A program made the translations under genes and the position numbers. A stretch of DNA of 64,000 bases from Symbiodinium natans (taxonomy: Eukaryota; Sar; Dinophyceae; Suessiales; Symbiodiniaceae): the NCBI GenBank assembly GCA_905221605.1, contig CAJNDS010002413.1, forward strand, positions 1 to 64,000. Direction: 5' to 3'. Positions 53,601 to 63,594 of the stretch are shown here, piece after piece. How positions within the stretch are numbered: position 1 is the first letter of the stretch; each line of letters starts with the position of its first letter. The notes beneath the pieces were generated by a model. That model was not told where the DNA came from. It worked only from the letters and a program-made list of their open reading frames with translations, and made no database searches.

Positions 53601-53780
53601 TGAAAACCCACTTTTTAAGAAAGACGCTGTTTTGACAAAGACGCTACTTTTTCCAGTCTTGGGAGGCCTAGGGATCCAGCCTGCACCTGCGTCAAAAAGC
53701 GCGGGATCACCAGGCGTGGGGCCTAATCTTTGTCAGGGTGCGTTGCGTGCGCATCCTGCTGTGCCGACTGCGGAGAGGCA
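50640..53780. other. No gene recognised; minor repeats
   Basis: Mixed DNA with short overlapping frames on both strands (for example minus 51704-52141 and 53282-53578) and no family match. A TG run (51721-51758) and TA run (51808-51832) are present. Scattered CCCTAAA remnants occur at about 50985-51010. Plausibly introns, untranslated sequence or decayed family exons. Confidence 0.4.
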
Positions 53781-54475
53781 GCTAAACCCTAAACCCAGAA
53801 CCCTGAACCCTAAACCCGAAACCCTAGGCTGCAGCGGCGCCGCTGGGCTCCTGGGCGCCGCTAGAGGTTTTTGTGCTCGAAACCCTAAACCCTGAATAAA
53901 CCCTAGAAACAACAAGACTTTCAGCCGTCAAGTGGCCCAAAACCCTAGCCCGGCACAAACGGCCCTATGAACCCAAAGCCTGCCACTGTAACACCTGAAC
54001 CCTAAACGGTTTAGGGTTTAGGGTTTAGGGTTTAGGGTTGAGGGTTTAGGGCTATGGGCATCTCCCGAAATAGGGCTGCACCCAATATAGAAGACTCCCC
54101 TATGGAAGGATGTCAAAATGAGTACCGAGAATCTGGGAAGGCCCCATAAACCCAAGACCAAAAAAACCTATAAACCCTGAAACAAACTCATGTACTACCT
54201 GTAAACCCTAGAAGACCTAGAACCTCAAAAACCCTATAAGCCCCTATGAACCGATGCACCTAATACACCAATAAACCCAATACCCTATGAACCTTGTAAA
54301 CCCGAGAAAGCCAATAAACCCAATAGCCTATAAGCCCTAAAGCATACACCCTATACGCCCTACAAACCCAATTAACCCAATACCCTGTGAACCCCAAACC
54401 CTACAAACCCCACAACCCCAATGAAAACCAAGACCCCATGAACCGTATCCCCCAAACCAAATTTCACTTATTAAC

Positions 54476-54556
54476 CCCTAAGGGTCCATGTACCTTATGT
54501 ACCTGGGCCAAGTACTTCCTATACAGGGACTTTTGGGCCCAAATATCCGATAATAA
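54476..54556. mobile_element. MITE-like element, family A
   Basis: CCCTAAGGGTCCATGTACC, then ACCTGGGCCAAGTACTTCC, TATACAGGGACTTTTGGGCC and CCGATAATAAGG, followed directly by AAACCCTAA units. Nearly identical to 59402-59494. Confidence 0.65.
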
Positions 54557-54584
54557 GGTAAACCCTAACCCTAAATCCTAAACC

Positions 54585-55165
54585 CTAAACTCAAGGCGTT
54601 CGGGGGCGGCGCCTAAGCCCCTCGACCTCGATGGCGCAAGCCGACCCAGGTCGTTCACCCGCCTCCCACAGCTCGGAGGTCGGCCAGCAGCCACGATGGC
54701 CGGAGCACGCCCACCCAAGCTCCGTGCGGCCCCGTCTTGCCACCCCTCGCCGCAGCGTGCCGGGAACCCCTTCCCCTGGTGCCTGGCCCTAACCCCCTGA
54801 CCCCCCTGGCCCCGCCTCTCCTGACCCTTTTCTGGTTCCTCTCCCTGACCCCCCCCTGCCCTCTGGGACCCGAATTCATGAAACTGAATGAGTTTTTAAA
54901 TGTGGACTGTTGCCTTGAGTTTAGGCCTAAACCCTAAAAGGCCTAAACCCTAAAAGGAATAGGTTTGGGTGGCTTTGCCGCCTCGGACGGCGTGGGGCGG
55001 GAGAAAAGTGTTAGATGGCCCTTCACAATCGGGCCAGAGCTGCTCTTCGCACCTCACGAAGCTTTCGAGCTTGCTCGAAACCTAACCTTCACAGCACCTA
55101 CGCCCTATCACAGCAAACCCTAAACCCTAAACCCTAAACCCTAAACCCTAAACCCTAAACCTTAA
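54585..55165. repeat. Dispersed long repeat, copy 2
   Basis: The counterpart of 13850-14410. It has the same order: Pro-coding GC-rich part, ATGAAACTGAATGAGTTTTT, GTGGACTGTTGCCTTGAGTT, GCCTCGGACGGCGTGGGG, AGCTGCTCTTCGCACCTC, GAAGCTTTCGAGCTTG and CTACGCCCTATCACAGCAAA, ending in a CCCTAAA tract. It differs by an inserted CCTAAACCCTAAAAGG stretch near 54930. Confidence 0.75.
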
Positions 55166-56286
55166 ACCCTAACCCCTCCATTGGGTTGCTATGCACCACC
55201 GTACATCCACCGAGGACCTCCCCTGGGTCCCTTACCACCCGGGCATCGCTCCACAGCTCCTTCGAAGCGGCTTGGGGTTCGGGGTTTAGGGTTTAGGGTT
55301 TAGGGTTTAGGGTTTAGGGCTAGGGGTTTTAGGATTCAGGGTCTAAGGGTTTAGGGCTTATCGGGTTCAGGGTCTAGGGTTTAGGGTGGTTTCGCGGCTT
55401 GAGTTTTGGCACCCCCAGAAAGGGAGGGTCTACCTGGCGTCGTCCGGCTTGGGGTTTGGGGTTTATGGTTTGGGGTTTAGGGTTTAGGTTTTCGGCTTGG
55501 GGTGAACAAATCGTGTTTCGGGTGCGGGGTTTATCGGGTTTAGGGCTTTTGCGGCTTGGAGTTTATGGGTTTAGGGTGCGGGTTTTAGGGTTTTCTGGGG
55601 GATAAGGGCTTAGGGTCACCTGGCTGCTGGTCCAGTCCCCGAGACCTACACCTTCGTCTTCCACACATTGATCGCAACTTTGGCATGACGTCATGCTGTG
55701 CAGCGTGCCTGCATTGGCCATGAGCTTGAGGCCGCCTAGCATCAAGCACCAGGGCAGAGCGATTTCGGGTGCCGCACATCGTCAAGCTGGGCCACTTTGC
55801 CCAGCCACCGAAGCCAAAAACCTTCAGGTTTCCGTCGCTGCAGATCGGGGCTTTTGAAAGGGAGTCCAACCCCCCGAAAAAAAACTTTTGGGGGGGGAGG
55901 GAGGGGGGGGCACTACCGGACATCCAGATCAACAGGCAAACCTGGTGTAGGGTCTAGGAATCAGGGTTTCGGGTTTAGGGTTTCGTTCAAATTATTCAGG
56001 GTTCAGGTCCGGGGAAACCTTCCAGGAGTTTCGAGGAAGTGTCGTTTTTGAACTTTTCAAAAATTTCCAGTTACAGGGCTTGAGGGTTTAGGGTTCAGGG
56101 TTCAGGGCTCCTGGCGTTGAGGGCATCGGGCCCTGGGCGCCTCTACATCTCAAAGCACTCGAGATGTGAACCCCAAACCCCTCAAGCAACCATAACCTGA
56201 ACCCTAAACCCTAAACCCTAAACCCTAAGCCCGATACCCTAGTCTCGAACCGCCCCCTCCCCCCCCCAAGGCCTTAAAGCCCTAAA

Positions 56287-56392
56287 CTTACTGTTGGTTA
56301 GTATGGAATGGGGGAATGAGGTGCCCCATATGAGACCGTAAAGGGTATATATAGGGCCCTCAATTCCCTCATTCCCAGCTAACCAACAAAAG
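56287..56392. mobile_element. MITE-like element, family C
   Basis: CTGTTGGTTAGTATGGAATG ... CCCTCATTCCCAGCTAACCA is an imperfect inverted repeat with central GTATATATAGGG. It matches 24070-24174 at the ends and is diverged inside. Confidence 0.65.
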
Positions 56393-56579
56393 TAGAGCTC
56401 TGGACTCTGGACCCACAAACTCCGAAACCCTAGACTCTAAACCCCTAAGCTCTACACCCTGAACCCTGAATTTGCTAAACCCTAAACCCTAAACCCTAAA
56501 CGCTAAACCCTAAACGCTAAACCCTAAACCCTACACCCTAAACCCCTAAAACCCTAAACCCCTCAACCCTAAAGCCCAA

Positions 56580-56665
56580 CGCCCTTCGGCGTTGATGGGT
56601 CCTGTCGCAGCTGGTCGTCCGTCTGAGCAAAGGCCGCCAGCCCCGAGATGGCCTTGTCAGTTTGG
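56580..56665 (-). CDS. Possible exon fragment
   Basis: The minus strand reads TDKAISGLAAFAQTDDQLRQ, then DPSTPKG, in a GC-rich island between telomeric tracts. Unknown. Confidence 0.3.
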
Positions 56666-57239
56666 TGGTTTGGTTTTAGGATTTAGGGTTTAGGGTTTCG
56701 GGTTTAGGGCTTTGGTCTCAGGTTTAGGGTTTGCAGCAGGCTCTCATGCCCCAAGCAACCCGTCCCCCTGAGCACAGGAGCCTAAGTTGAAGCCAAATTC
56801 CCTCCTAAACCCTCAAGCCGAAACCCGAAACCCTAAACCCTAAACCCTCAACCCTCAACCCTAAACCCTAAACCCTAAACCCTGCTTGATAAAACCCGAA
56901 GCCACAAACCTCCTAAAAGCCCATCAAACGCCCGTGGACCCTGACCCTAAGCCCCTGAGCCCCTGAGCCCCTAAACCCCTGAACCTCTACATGTAAATTC
57001 CCTAAGCCCTAGACCTTATAAGCCCTAAACCCCTTAACCCCTAAAACGCCTTCAGCCCTAAGGCCCAAACCCCTAAACCCCTAAACCCCTAAACCCCTAA
57101 ACCCCTAAACCCCTAAACCCCTAAACCCCTAAACCCCTAAACCCTAAACCCTAAACCCTAAACCCTAAACCCTAAACCCTAAACCCTAAACCCTAGCCCT
57201 AAACCCTGAACCCTGAACCCCAAACCCCGTACACCCAAA

Positions 57240-57312
57240 AAAACGCCTGAAGGCGGATCTCCCAGCGCTGGGGGCGCATCTCCGCGACTTTGGGCGCCTC
57301 CACCAAGACTTA
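57240..57312 (-). CDS. Possible exon fragment
   Basis: The minus strand reads VEAPKVAEMRPQRWEIRLQ in a GC-rich island just left of the AT-rich island. An open frame bridging both is probably fortuitous. Confidence 0.25.
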
Positions 57313-57440
57313 CACCCTATGTTGGTATATGCTATGTTCTTCTCGGATGCCATTAAGTCGCCAGTCGTTTTAAAATATTTCCTTACAAAGTCAGTTATAG
57401 GAATGCGGTTTGTCCACATGTCGTCATACTTTTGGGTCAT
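57313..57440 (-). CDS. AT-rich island, ORF fragment 1
   Basis: The minus strand reads MTQKYDDMWTNRIPITDFVR, then YFKTTGDLMASEKNIAYTN. The codons are A/T-ending, unlike every other coding stretch in the window. I do not recognise the protein. It lies just downstream of fragment 2 on the same strand. Confidence 0.4.
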
Positions 57441-57521
57441 CCTTCGCCCCTAGCCTCTTACAAATCTTAAGCATCATATTGCCTTGTAGAACTCATTTAG
57501 TTCTCCCACTGGCGGGATTGT

Positions 57522-57740
57522 TCAGCATTCCTTAAGGATTTGTATGTCGGTTTCGTTGTAATAGGATTTATGTAAGGGATTAAATAATGCCTTGTTGAAT
57601 TCATGCATCGCTTTAGACATTTTGTTATAAATATGTTCCAAGTTTTGTGTTTTAATCCAGTATCTTATGCTTTTCTTCTTAATGTAGAATTTAAAATAAA
57701 AATCGGATATAATACAACCAGTAAATCTTACCTGTGACTC
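57522..57740 (-). CDS. AT-rich island, ORF fragment 2
   Basis: An open frame of about 72 codons on the minus strand, from after a TAG to TGA at 57522-57524. It includes RFTGCIISDFYFKFYIKKKS, IRYWIKTQNLEHIYNKM and HEFNKALFNPLHKSYYNETD. Lys/Asn/Ile/Tyr-rich composition suggests an AT-rich source such as an organelle, virus or other organism. No family recognised. The frame lacks an early Met. Confidence 0.4.
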   Translation of the reverse strand, partial: ESQVRFTGCIISDFYFKFYIKKKSIRYWIKTQNLEHIYNKMSKAMHEFNKALFNPLHKSYYNETDIQILKEC

Positions 57741-58694
57741 CTAAACCTTATTCCTATGATAGAAATTTTATTAGAACAGACCATTTCCATTTTCTCGGGT
57801 TAGGGATTTCGGGTTGGGGAATATGGTTTTTCTATGGGGGTGCGGGTCTATGGGGTTGAGGTTGGGTTTTATCTATGGGGGTGTGGGTAGTTCCATTGTA
57901 TGGGTTCTTCAGGTGGGTATTGGGTTGAGGTGGTCTTTCGGTGAGTTGGAGGTTGGGGCATAGGTTGTTATGGTTTGGGTGCTAGGGGGTGGTGCATGGT
58001 TAGAAAACGGAAATGGTATCCACTAACTAAAAACCCCTTAACAAAAACCCTAAGCCCCTAAACCCGAAATCCTAGCCCTAAACCCTAAACCCCCTGAACC
58101 GCAAACCCTAAACCCTAAACCCCTCAACCCTAAACCCATGGTCGTCGTGTTTGCTGCCGACGACGAACTGCATGTGAACCCAAAACTTTAAGCACCCTGG
58201 ACCTCCGGAAGATGGAAGCCTGCATAGGGTTTAGGGCTTAGGGGTTTAGGGGTGTAGGGGTTTAGGGGTTAGGGTCTAGGGTTTAGGATTTAGGGTTTAG
58301 GGAACATGTTTTCCGTCGTCCGGCTTGTGGAGGGGGGCCCAGAAGCCCATGAAGCTCAAACGGCCAAAAACCTTTTAGGGTTTAGGGTTTAGGGTTTAAT
58401 TACTAACAGTCTTTCCTGATGGTCCCTATATAAAAAATGCCATAATGGCTCCAAAACACCCTTTTCTAATTCTAAAGGCCCCTAGAGTACCCTCAGCCCA
58501 TCTGTTCGAAACTCGTTCTTGAGTTATGGGGTTCGTAAGGGTGGGGGGCTCATGGGGGGTAGCCTTAGGGAGAAGCGGGGAGTAGAAGGGAACCTTGGGG
58601 TATATGCCCCCTTGAAACACCCCTCCCTTAAGAACTCTATCATTGAGAAACCCTAAACCCTAAACCCTAAACCCCAAAAACCCTACCACCTAAA

Positions 58695-58765
58695 CCCTAA
58701 ACCCTGTGCAGGGTGGGCAGCGACCTCGTCGTCGGCACCTGGGCGCTCTGCGTTCGTGTCGAAGG
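58695..58765 (+). CDS. Possible exon fragment
   Basis: The plus strand reads RVGSDLVVGTWALCVRVEG, between telomeric units. Composition-based only. Confidence 0.2.
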
Positions 58766-58879
58766 TTTAGGGACTGGCGAACTCGTGAGAACGAAAAGGG
58801 TTTAGGGTTTAGGGTTTAGGGTTTAGGGTTTAGGGTTTAGGGTTTAGGGTTTAGGGTTTAGGGTTTAGGGTTTAGCCCA

Positions 58880-58985
58880 AGAGCAACGTAGGAAGAAAAG
58901 GATACACTTCTTGGTTAAAAGGGGCCTTTTATGGAACCTGAACCCAAACAAAGGGAATAAGGGCCTAATTACTTTGGGTGCTAGT
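58880..58985. mobile_element. MITE-like element, family D (diverged)
   Basis: AACGTAGGAAGAAAAGGATA, GGTTAAAAGGGGCC and AAAGGGAATAAGGGCC in family D order. It directly follows an 80-bp TTTAGGG tract. Confidence 0.5.
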
Positions 58986-59401
58986 TCGGGCTTGCTCTGA
59001 ACGACGGCAGCTTGTGGGGGTCTCTGCCATAGCATATGCCTTAAAGTCTATAGTACCCAAAAGAGCCAACAACTCATCTGACAGAACCCCATATGCCTGA
59101 ACCCCGAACCCCTACAATCCCGCGAAGCCCTCAAACGCAAAAATCCCCAAAGCTCGTCTCCCTCCGATGCTCCAGAAGCGGGCGCCGGGTGTAGGGTCTA
59201 CTAAGCGCTTAGGCTTTAAGGCTACTGCCCCCCCCCCCCCCTCCAAAGATACCTCTTAGTTTCGTTGAAGCACAATACGGGGCAGGCGGGGGAGATTAAG
59301 GTTGAGGGGCGGCGGGGCTTCCAGGGTTTAGGCCAAGTGTTCGGCGTTGGAACTTGGTTTACGGCTTCCGGTGCGGTCAGAGTTTGGGGCTTTGTTGCTT
59401 A

Positions 59402-59494
59402 TAGCCCTAAGGGTCCATGTACCTTATCATTCTATACCTGGGCCTTAAAGTACTTCCTATAGGGACTTTTGGGCCCAAGTATTCGATAATAACC
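59402..59494. mobile_element. MITE-like element, family A
   Basis: CCCTAAGGGTCCATGTACC ... TACCTGGGCCTTAAAGTAC ... GGGACTTTTGGGCCCAAG ... CGATAATAACCCTAAACC. Its right end merges into CCCTAAA units. Confidence 0.65.
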
Positions 59495-61619
59495 CTAAAC
59501 CCTAAACCCTAAACCCTAAGCCCTAAACTGTCAGGGTTACAGGTGGTTTAAGATTGAAGTTTTGGAGCTTTTGCTGTTTCTTAGGGCTTAAGATTTTAGG
59601 GCTGAGCTCCACGCAGGCTTAGACCTGACCATGGCGCTCCTTGGTAGGGTTTAGGGTTTAGGATTTAGGGTTTAGGGTTTAGGGCTTGGGCACTGCAACC
59701 TGGCCATCTCAGCACCGTGCCGGACGGATCGGCGGGAACCATCACCTCTGAGCATCCCATTCTTGATTGCAGCAGCTGTTGAAAAGGGTATACTTAGTAT
59801 AGAGGGTATATAGGGTACGTAGGGTATATAGGGTAGAAAGGGTACGTGGGGTGTATCGGGTAGAAAGAGTATATAGGGTATATAATTAGGGCTTTAGGGT
59901 TCAGGGTTCAGGTACGCTATCCGAAGCGCCAACCTACGCCCAAGATCCCGAGCCCTAACTCCTACAGCAAAGCCTTCACCCTAACCCCAAACTAAGCCCT
60001 ACACCCTACACCCCCCAAAAAAACAAAAATGCAAAGAGTAAACCCCTAAACTCCCTAAACTCCCTAAACCCCCTACACCCCAAAAAAAAAAAACAACTGC
60101 AAAGAGTAAACCCCTAAACTCCCTAAACCTCCTTATAAGCAGACTTCCTGGAGCCTCTGCTGGCCGCCAGGTCTGTCTGGCGACTACTAGTTCGATCATC
60201 TAGGCTTGAGGGTCTAGGGTTTAACCCTAAACCCTAAACCCTAAACCCTAAACCTTAAACCCTAAACCCTAAACCTTAAACCCTAAACCCTAAACCCTAA
60301 ACCCTTAAGGGTTTAGGGTTGAAGAACCGGGCTTAGGGAATCATGGGCAAGTCCGTCCACCCAAAAACGCTAAACCTTACACCCATGGCCAAGTCCCTAT
60401 AACCCGAAATCCTGAAGTCCTTGTACACATCTCCAACCCCAAGGAAGGAAAGCCCTCGCAACCATCAACCCCCCCTAAACCAAAGCGTCAGAGGGCGTAA
60501 GACTTGGGGCGATCGTAGGGTTTAGGGTTTACGGTTTAGGGTGTTGGGATTAGGGCTCAGGGTTTTGGGGCTTGCAGCAGTTCAACAATCAAGCCATGCA
60601 TGAAATACAAATGGGCACTCGGTGAACTCTGGACCCAGATGCCTGCTCGGACGCACCCAGCACGAAAACCTCCCGACAGGGAAGGTGAACCTATGAACCC
60701 TAAAACCCTTAAACCCTAAACCGGTACTGAACTTGGAACCCTAGCAAACTCAAAAAACAAAGTGGAGGTTTCTTACTAATTATAGTACCCAAAGATTAAG
60801 AATTGTTCCCCAGCATCCGTAAACCCTAAACCCTAAACCCTGAACCCTCAATGGCATACAAGGGCTTGAGGGGCTCGAGGCGTAGGGGGTGTCTTAGGGT
60901 CGGGGTAGGTCGACCTACCCCCTCCCCCCCTCAAAAAAGGTTTAGGGTTTAGGGTTTAGGGTTTAGGGTTTAGGGTTTAGGGTTTAGGGTTTAGGGCTTA
61001 GGGTTTGGGGGGATCCATACCCGTGACGGCTTGGCGGGTTTTGGGCGGAGGGCTTAGTGTTACAGTCCAGTCCCCAGAAATCACTCGAAAGTCCTTCTCC
61101 AAGAACCGGTTTCGGGTTTAGGGTAGAGTTTCGCCCTTGAGCCAAGAAGGTAGGCAACAAAGGATGGAAACCGACTTTGGAGGTCGCCCCTTCTCGAGTG
61201 AACAAAACCAAGAGGTACAGGGGGCCTCTGTAATAAGGGTTTGGCGACTAGGTTAGGTTCTAGAACTAGACAGATGACGCTAAGATCTGTGGCGGTTAGA
61301 AGAATATTTTTGCAAGTCGTTGAAGAAAGCCTAGAGCCTAAACCATAAACCCCTTGTGAAGACTCCTGTAGGCCTTAATAAATGGGCAAGTTGGATCGGA
61401 CCTGAAACGCCGCACAAAAACAAAATTCGCGAGGGGATTGGAACGGTAACCCTAAGCCTAAACCCTACACCTCAAAGCCCGTAACACAAAAACCCCAAAC
61501 CCGGTACACCTTAGACCCTTCACACCCCAAACCCTTCATTTTTCCTAAACCCTAAACCCTAAACCCTAAACCCTAAACCCTAAACCCTAAGCCCTAAGCC
61601 CTAAACCCTAAACCCCAGA

Positions 61620-61705
61620 TGTGCCTTCTTCACTCGGTCGTCTGCCCACATCGGCAGCCTGTTCTCTTCGCGGGCCTCGTTGCTTGCCAGCGGGTCTCAA
61701 CGAAC
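61620..61705 (-). CDS. Possible exon fragment
   Basis: The minus strand reads DPLASNEAREENRLPMWADD, then RVKKAHL, a charged, protein-like segment between telomeric tracts. Confidence 0.35.
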
Positions 61706-62162
61706 AGGCTCAGGATTTTAGGGTTTAGGGTTTAGGGTTTAGGGTTTAGGGTTTAGGGTTTAGGGTTTAGGGTTTAGGGTTTAGGGGTTAGGGGTTAGGG
61801 GTTTTGGGGTTTCTAGGGTGTAGGCCAATTCTTGTGACCGTAAGCCCCAAACCCTAAACCCAAAACCCAAAGCCGTAAACCCCAAACGCTAAACCCTAAA
61901 CTCAACCTTAAGCTCCACAGGAACTCAACGATCAACACCGCCTGTGAGCCCTGCAAGGCTTTTCGTAATTTAGGGTTTAGGGTTTGGGGTTTAGGGCTTC
62001 GGGTAGTATCTTTTTTCTCTTGTGGGAGAACAGTTGCAGATTCGGCGCCCCAAAGCGCCGAGGCTTGTTCACTCAGGATCCAGGGATCAAGAGGGACTTC
62101 TGGTCTAAACCCTAAGCCCCAGGCCCCAAACCCTAAACCCTAAAACCCTAAACCTTAAACCC

Positions 62163-62211
62163 TAGACCGTGCGGAAGGTGTGCGAGTGGTTCTCCAAGCT
62201 CGGCTCCCATG
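62163..62211 (+). CDS. Possible exon fragment
   Basis: The plus strand reads VRKVCEWFSKLGSHG, flanked by CCCTAAA on the left and TTTAGGG on the right. Very short. Confidence 0.2.
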
Positions 62212-62460
62212 GGTTTAGGGTTTAGGGCTTAGGGTTTAGAGTCATATAGTATGGACCCCCGAAAAGGGACCCTATGTTTTGAGAACTTCCCATGACCAAA
62301 AGAACCCTAACCCCCAAACCCTAAACACCCCTGGTTAGTCTGGTTAGTCGGCCTAACCCAAACCCTAAACCCTAAACCCTACACCCTACACCTTAAATCC
62401 TAAACCCTACACCCTAAACCCTAAAACCCTAAACCCTACACCCCTAAAACCTAAACCCAG

Positions 62461-63594
62461 GGTTTCGCAAATTGCAGCAGAGGGGGTGGTCCTTTTCGGC
62501 GTGGTACAAGTACTCAAATCTAGATTTGTGGCAATTTTTGCATCTTGCGTTACAGCGGGCGCCGAGGCCATGGCACATTGTCAAGGTTAATAGTCACCAG
62601 AACTGGAAAACTGCTCCTGATGAGTATCATGCATGGTTGTGGTATCACAATGATGCTGCCGATTCGTATGCCAAAAAAGCTAGGAAAGTCTTTGGGCCAC
62701 GCGTGCTTGCGGCCAGAGGGAAGGCCCATTGTGCAATGCAGACGATGCGTGCGCAGCAAAAGGCTGTGTATCAACTGCAGCTTGGGGTCGCTAACTTCTT
62801 CTGCCAGGTCAAGCGTGCAAAGCACATTTCGGAAACTGCAAGCGTTCCTGAGGATATGCTGCAACTCAAAATGCAAGCGCTTGGAATGATGCTTTGTGAT
62901 GCTGGGATCAGGTTCCCTGGCAGCGACTGCGAGCCTGCTTGGCAGCGCTTTTTGCTCTGCGCACCGTTCGGGCAACTCTTGTTTGAGTGGTTTCGTTCTG
63001 TCGACTGGGTTTGGGACCCGGGAGGGTTCTCATTGCTGGAGATGTATTATGCCTTTACCGGCCAGACTGGGTGGTTGGTTCCACTGAATCTGGCCGCTTG
63101 GTCTGATGAGGTGAGGCCGGGTGGGTGTAGGGGCGTTAACGTTAAGGCCCTCTGGGTCCACGAAACTCAATACCCGCAGCTAGTGCTGCATCGCCAAGCC
63201 TTGACGAGTCAGCTTGCGCATGTTGTGCGCGCTCTTTTTGGTCATTGTAAATGCCTTTGGAATCTCCAGAACATGCCAGCCTTGAAGTTCGTTGGAGTGC
63301 CTTGTAAAGTACCAGCAGTGTTATTCCGGCCGAAGTTGCCTCGTGCAGCGAAGATTGTACAGAGGATCCATACGGATCTCAGGGGCCGACAGTATAGAAT
63401 GTTTCTAAAGACCTGCTATGTGGCGCCCAGGGCTCCCCTGATTAGTCAGCTCGAGTACCCTGATCCACTGCAGGCTTTTGCCATGTCAAGGCGATTCCAC
63501 AGACAGAATCGCTAATTCTACCAATTAGTAATTTATTCTGTAGTTCAGTCTCCAAGTGGATGCTTCGAGACCGTCCGAGTGACTGTTTGCATAA
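62461..63594 (+). mobile_element. 5'-truncated LINE-like retrotransposon
   Basis: About 1.1 kb of non-repetitive DNA containing one long ORF and a 3' untranslated part of about 80 bp. It is bounded at both ends by CCCTAAA-type repeats in the same orientation. The left edge cuts into the RNase H domain; no reverse transcriptase is present. The right edge runs straight into ACCTAAACCCTAAACCC with no poly(A). It resembles a truncated copy landed in, or primed on, telomeric repeats. Confidence 0.6.
62472..63515 (+). CDS. LINE ORF2 C-terminus with RNase H remnant
   Basis: About 347 codons from the first in-frame initiator-like TTG; the frame is open upstream into the repeats. WHIVKVNSHQN and YHNDAADSYAKKA (about residues 35-67) match the last part of type I RNase H of non-LTR retrotransposons. 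The His of S-H-Q and the Asp of N-D-A-A-D correspond to the conserved terminal His and catalytic Asp. The first three catalytic acidic residues are missing because of truncation. The remaining 280 residues (FEWFRSVDWVWDPGG, LEMYYAFTGQTGWLVPLNLA) form the unclassified C-terminal part also seen, in my memory, in dinoflagellate LINEs. It ends at TAA 63513. Confidence 0.65.
   Translation: MQQRGWSFSAWYKYSNLDLWQFLHLALQRAPRPWHIVKVNSHQNWKTAPDEYHAWLWYHNDAADSYAKKARKVFGPRVLAARGKAHCAMQTMRAQQKAVYQLQLGVANFFCQVKRAKHISETASVPEDMLQLKMQALGMMLCDAGIRFPGSDCEPAWQRFLLCAPFGQLLFEWFRSVDWVWDPGGFSLLEMYYAFTGQTGWLVPLNLAAWSDEVRPGGCRGVNVKALWVHETQYPQLVLHRQALTSQLAHVVRALFGHCKCLWNLQNMPALKFVGVPCKVPAVLFRPKLPRAAKIVQRIHTDLRGRQYRMFLKTCYVAPRAPLISQLEYPDPLQAFAMSRRFHRQNR

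Larger units (their letters stand above)
53790..62460. repeat. Right interstitial telomere-like mosaic
   Basis: The same organisation as 1-26 kb: tracts in both orientations, element families A, C and D, and short unique islands. Long tracts lie at 57120-57195 (preceded by 8-bp CCCCTAAA units at 57070-57135), 58797-58876, 60224-60305, 60936-60995, 61550-61600 and 61720-61790. Stretches not listed separately contain degenerate tracts or unidentified unique DNA. Confidence 0.9.
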
